Shown here in pieces: positions 61,540-64,000 of a DNA stretch of 64,000 nucleotides; position 1 is the first letter of the stretch, and each line of letters begins with the position of its first letter. The stretch spans positions 459,463 to 523,462 of the forward strand of contig CACRSC010001923.1 of NCBI GenBank assembly GCA_902651635.1, given 5' to 3'. The notes beneath the pieces were generated by a model, which saw only the letters and a program-made list of their open reading frames with translations, searched no databases and was not told the origin of the DNA. Source of the DNA: Mastigamoeba balamuthi. Taxonomy: Eukaryota > Evosea > Mastigamoebida > Mastigamoebidae. A program made the position numbers and the translations under genes.

Positions 61540-64000
61540 CATGGCGGAGGAGACACCTGCGCAACATGCACCACCTCTGGAGAGGCCAGCAGAGGTGCTA
61601 TAGCCAGAGACCGCGGAGCACCAGCAGGACCACACAGCACCTGCTGAACCTCCTCCGCCATCATCTCCAGTAGCACAAGCAACAGAAGAGGCAGCAGTAT
61701 GCCATATTTACCCACACCTCACACCCCACACCCCACACCCCACATCCCACACCCCACATCCCACACCCACACTCACTGTGAACCTTTCATGAACATTTCT
61801 CATCATTCTTAATAATTTCTCAGAAATCGGAGAAGGAGAAGGAAAAAGCGAGAGGAGAAAGAAGGTAAGATGTCTCATCATATAGTACACAGTTCCTTCT
61901 TTCAACTGTCACTTTCACGACACTTTTCAACTGTCGCTTTAGCGACACTTTCATCTGTCACTTTAGCGACACTTTCATCTGTCACTTTAGCGACACTTTC
62001 AAATGTCGCTTTAGCGACACTTTTCAACTGTCGCTTTAGCGACACTTTTTCAACTGTCACTTTAGCGACACTTTCAAATGTCGCTTTCGCGACACTTTCA
62101 ACTATCGCTTTAGCGACACTTTTCATCTGTCACTTTCGCGACACTTTTTCAACTGTCGCTTTCGCGACACTTTCATCTGTCACTTTCGCGACACTTTTCA
62201 TCTGTCGCTTTTGCAACACTTTTTCAACTGTCGCTTTTGCGATACTTTTCAACTGTCGCTTTCGCGACACTTTCATCTATCGCTTTTGCGACACTTTCAA
62301 CCAACTGTCACTTTAGCGACACTGACCATATCTTGTCACTAAACACAAAAATTGACAGGACTACACAGAGCAGAGGCAGCTCTGGAGAAGCAGCAGATGT
62401 ACGTTGACCACTGCCTCAAGATAGCACAGGCCTTCTACAACTACATAGAGAAGAGGCTCCACTACAGCAACCAGGCAGAGTTCGAGACATGCATCAAGGA
62501 GATCTGCAAGCAGAGCCACTCGAAGAAGATCATCAGCGAGCAGTACAAGAACACAGCAGGGAATGTGGAGGAGCAGTTCAACAGCAAGAAGATGAACCTG
62601 CAGACATTCCAGGAGTCAATCAAGCTGTTGACAGGAATTGAAATCGAAGTTGGACAGGTTAATGATTATATTGCAAACTGTCTAACATATCATACAGATC
62701 CAGGCCTGGTCGTTTCTTCGTGATCCCAACTGGAATGACATCGCAAAGTACATCAAAACGATGCTCTCCGAGGGGTTTCGCAAAGGAAGCTTCATCGACT
62801 TCATCCAGGTGTTTCCTGTTGCCCTCATTGTGATGGAGGGTATGCATCAGATCATCAGCTGGGTGGCTACTCAAATGGTACTTTTTGATCAATTTCATGT
62901 GACTATCCTTGCATATTGCCCCTCTCTTAACTGTTGATTTTGTTACAACTCATATCTGTCACTATTGTGATACCAAACTTCTGCTTTTGCGACACCTCAA
63001 CTGTCACTTTCGCGACATCTCTCAACTGTCGCTTTAGCGACACCTCTGAACTGTCGCTTTCGCGACACCTCTCAACTGTCTCATTTCTACAGCCAGTGAT
63101 GTTCGAGGAGCACAAGGATCAGATGAAGCCAGAGAACTGGAAGAAGGTCAAACTTCCCTACTGCAATCTGTTCCAGCCCATGACGTTTGAGTGCTGCCGG
63201 TGGTACAGTGCAGTGGTGAACAGGACAACTGCTACTGTAGGCCACACAACGCTCTATTCCCTGATGAGAGACCTTGAACAAGAAAAATAAACTGCTCATT
63301 CTCTTTTCCTATTAACATGATCCACAGGCAAATCCTCCCCAGGTCGAATGCTGAAGTAGTGGGTGGGTGAAGGTGTGTGTCTGTGTATCGTGCTGGGTGT
63401 AGTGTGTTGTGTTATGTGCATATGTTTGGACTTGTCCTCCTCAGCCCTGCTCCAACACCCCCACTCAGGCCTGTGTGCCCTGCCTCCTGATGCTGCTGCT
63501 GCTGTGTGACCTCCTTGCAGGCGTCACAATGCCTGTGCCAAAAACACTGGAGTTGAATTGAGAGAAAAGCACACATAACTATTTCTCAGTGGCCAGAATC
63601 GATCAAGAGCTGTCAACAGACACCAAGCCAGTGACACACTCTATAGATGCAAAGCATTCAGACTGCAGAGCAAGGCAGGGTGGGATGAGCTGATGCACAA
63701 CAAGAACGCAAACAGGCAGGCCAGGCTGATCAAGGAAATGGGCATCGCGTGGAGTGCCATGAAGGTAGAAACCCGAGAGGTGCTGAAGAAGATGTGCATG
63801 GAGCTGCCAGCAAAGGAGTTGATCTATCTCTCGGCTCGGACTCTGTCCCTCTCGGTATTCTTAACTCTTTGTATTCATTCTAATGTGCTGCCTAGGCATT
63901 CCACAATGTCGAGGCACAGAATCAGATCAAGGCTCTTCACGCCATAATCTCTGTACCACTTACCAGCAGGGAGAACCTGCACAAGTGGTTGCAGGAGAAT
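61540..64000 (+). CDS. Unrecognised multi-exon gene with hairpin arrays in its introns (3' partial)
   Basis: Well-supported internal exons: 62359-62657 (EAALEKQQMYVDHCLKIAQA onward), 62704-62808 (AWSFLRDPNWNDIAKYIKTM) and 63093-63236 (VMFEEHKDQMKPENWKKVKL), mutually in frame. Also likely: 61542-61690 (starts MAEETPAQHAPP), 61826-61864 (Lys/Glu-rich) and about 63,655-63,854 joined to 63,896-64,000 across a 41-bp intron (LPAKELIYLSARTLSLS, then AFHNVEAQNQIKALHAI). The protein is Lys-rich and mainly helical, with no domain I recognise. Introns 61865-62358 and 62809-63092 carry the hairpin arrays. Whether the last exons belong to the same gene is not certain. It could be a host gene or a large transposon gene. 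Confidence 0.5.
61712..61775 (+). repeat. CCACAC tandem repeat
   Basis: About nine imperfect copies of a 7-bp CACACCC/CACATCC unit, in what appears to be an early intron of the unrecognised gene. Confidence 0.9.
61900..62332 (+). repeat. Hairpin-unit array, intron copy 1 (about 17 units)
   Basis: About seventeen tandem units of 24-27 bp, typically CAACTGTCGCTTTAGCGACA plus CTTT. The GTCGC/GCGAC halves pair within each unit. Variation is concentrated at the CG dinucleotides (GTCAC, GCAAC). The whole array lies inside the intron 61,865-62,358. Confidence 0.97.
62955..63081 (+). repeat. Hairpin-unit array, intron copy 2 (about 5 units)
   Basis: Four clear units and one or two decayed ones of the same family (CAACTGTCGCTTTAGCGACA) with a CCTCT spacer in place of CTTTT. 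They occupy the 3' half of the intron 62,809-63,092, ending about 12 bp before the acceptor. Confidence 0.93.

Noticed and set aside
61712-61775. Telomeric repeat
   Set aside because: The CCACAC-type unit is short, imperfect and inside an intron; it is not a TTAGGG-like array at an end.
60915-62332. CRISPR array
   Set aside because: Units are back-to-back with no unique spacers, each is self-complementary, and the genome is eukaryotic with introns.

Overview
The window is eukaryotic nuclear DNA, most likely from a free-living or commensal protist. Genes are split by short spliceosomal introns (41 bp to about 500 bp). TAA, TAG and TGA all end genes, so the code is standard. I cannot name the lineage from sequence alone. 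Composition is a mosaic: GC-rich gene blocks alternate with AT-rich, transposon-filled stretches (about 5.4-13 kb, 16-19.7 kb, 33.7-36 kb and 56-64 kb).

The dominant content is a family of six large cysteine-rich type I membrane proteins. Members 1 and 2 are a tandem pair at 1-4.3 kb, member 3 is at 29.7-33.6 kb, member 4 at 37.1-41.4 kb, and members 5 (minus) and 6 (plus) are divergent at 41.8-49.4 kb. Complete members share a signal peptide, a beta-sandwich-like module with an EVVQLFTP-type motif, CxCGCGxxDPDC modules, DUF4215/myxococcal-type Cys modules (CGNGxxxxGExCDGG), one membrane helix and a short conserved tail. Two tail types exist: A (members 1, 2) and B (members 3-6, motif DGTPIIVVPV). 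Nearly all ectodomain introns are phase 1 and bracket modules, the pattern expected of exon shuffling. A seventh secreted or anchored Cys-rich protein (20.1-24.5 kb) is built of GCC2/GCC3 repeats.

Other genes: a Crinkler/RHS-type NTPase-nuclease protein (13.1-15.8 kb, minus) with decayed relatives at 4.3-5.4 and 24.7 kb; a PH-domain protein with an HMA-like C-terminus (25.4-26.3 kb, minus); a PNPOx-like split-barrel/ferredoxin-reductase fusion (26.7-29.1 kb, minus); a KCTD9-like BTB/pentapeptide-repeat protein (50.0-51.5 kb); and a SNF2-RING translocase with SUMO-interaction-like motifs (53.0-56.1 kb, minus).

Mobile elements: two decayed chromodomain Ty3/gypsy copies, one carrying a MITE-like insertion and the other near a Tc1 element that splits an ORF exactly at a TA; a 2.6 kb TIR element with a nested inverted repeat; a broken pogo element; and a largely intact piggyBac-like transposase gene. 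At the right end lies an unrecognised multi-exon gene whose introns hold arrays of a 24-bp hairpin unit, with an inverted array on the piggyBac side.

At seven places, reading frames of otherwise well-supported genes break beside a C or G run, always by missing bases. After allowing for these, the exon models I could sum come out in frame. I read them as homopolymer under-calls in the assembly, not as pseudogenes. All gene models are manual; no search was run.
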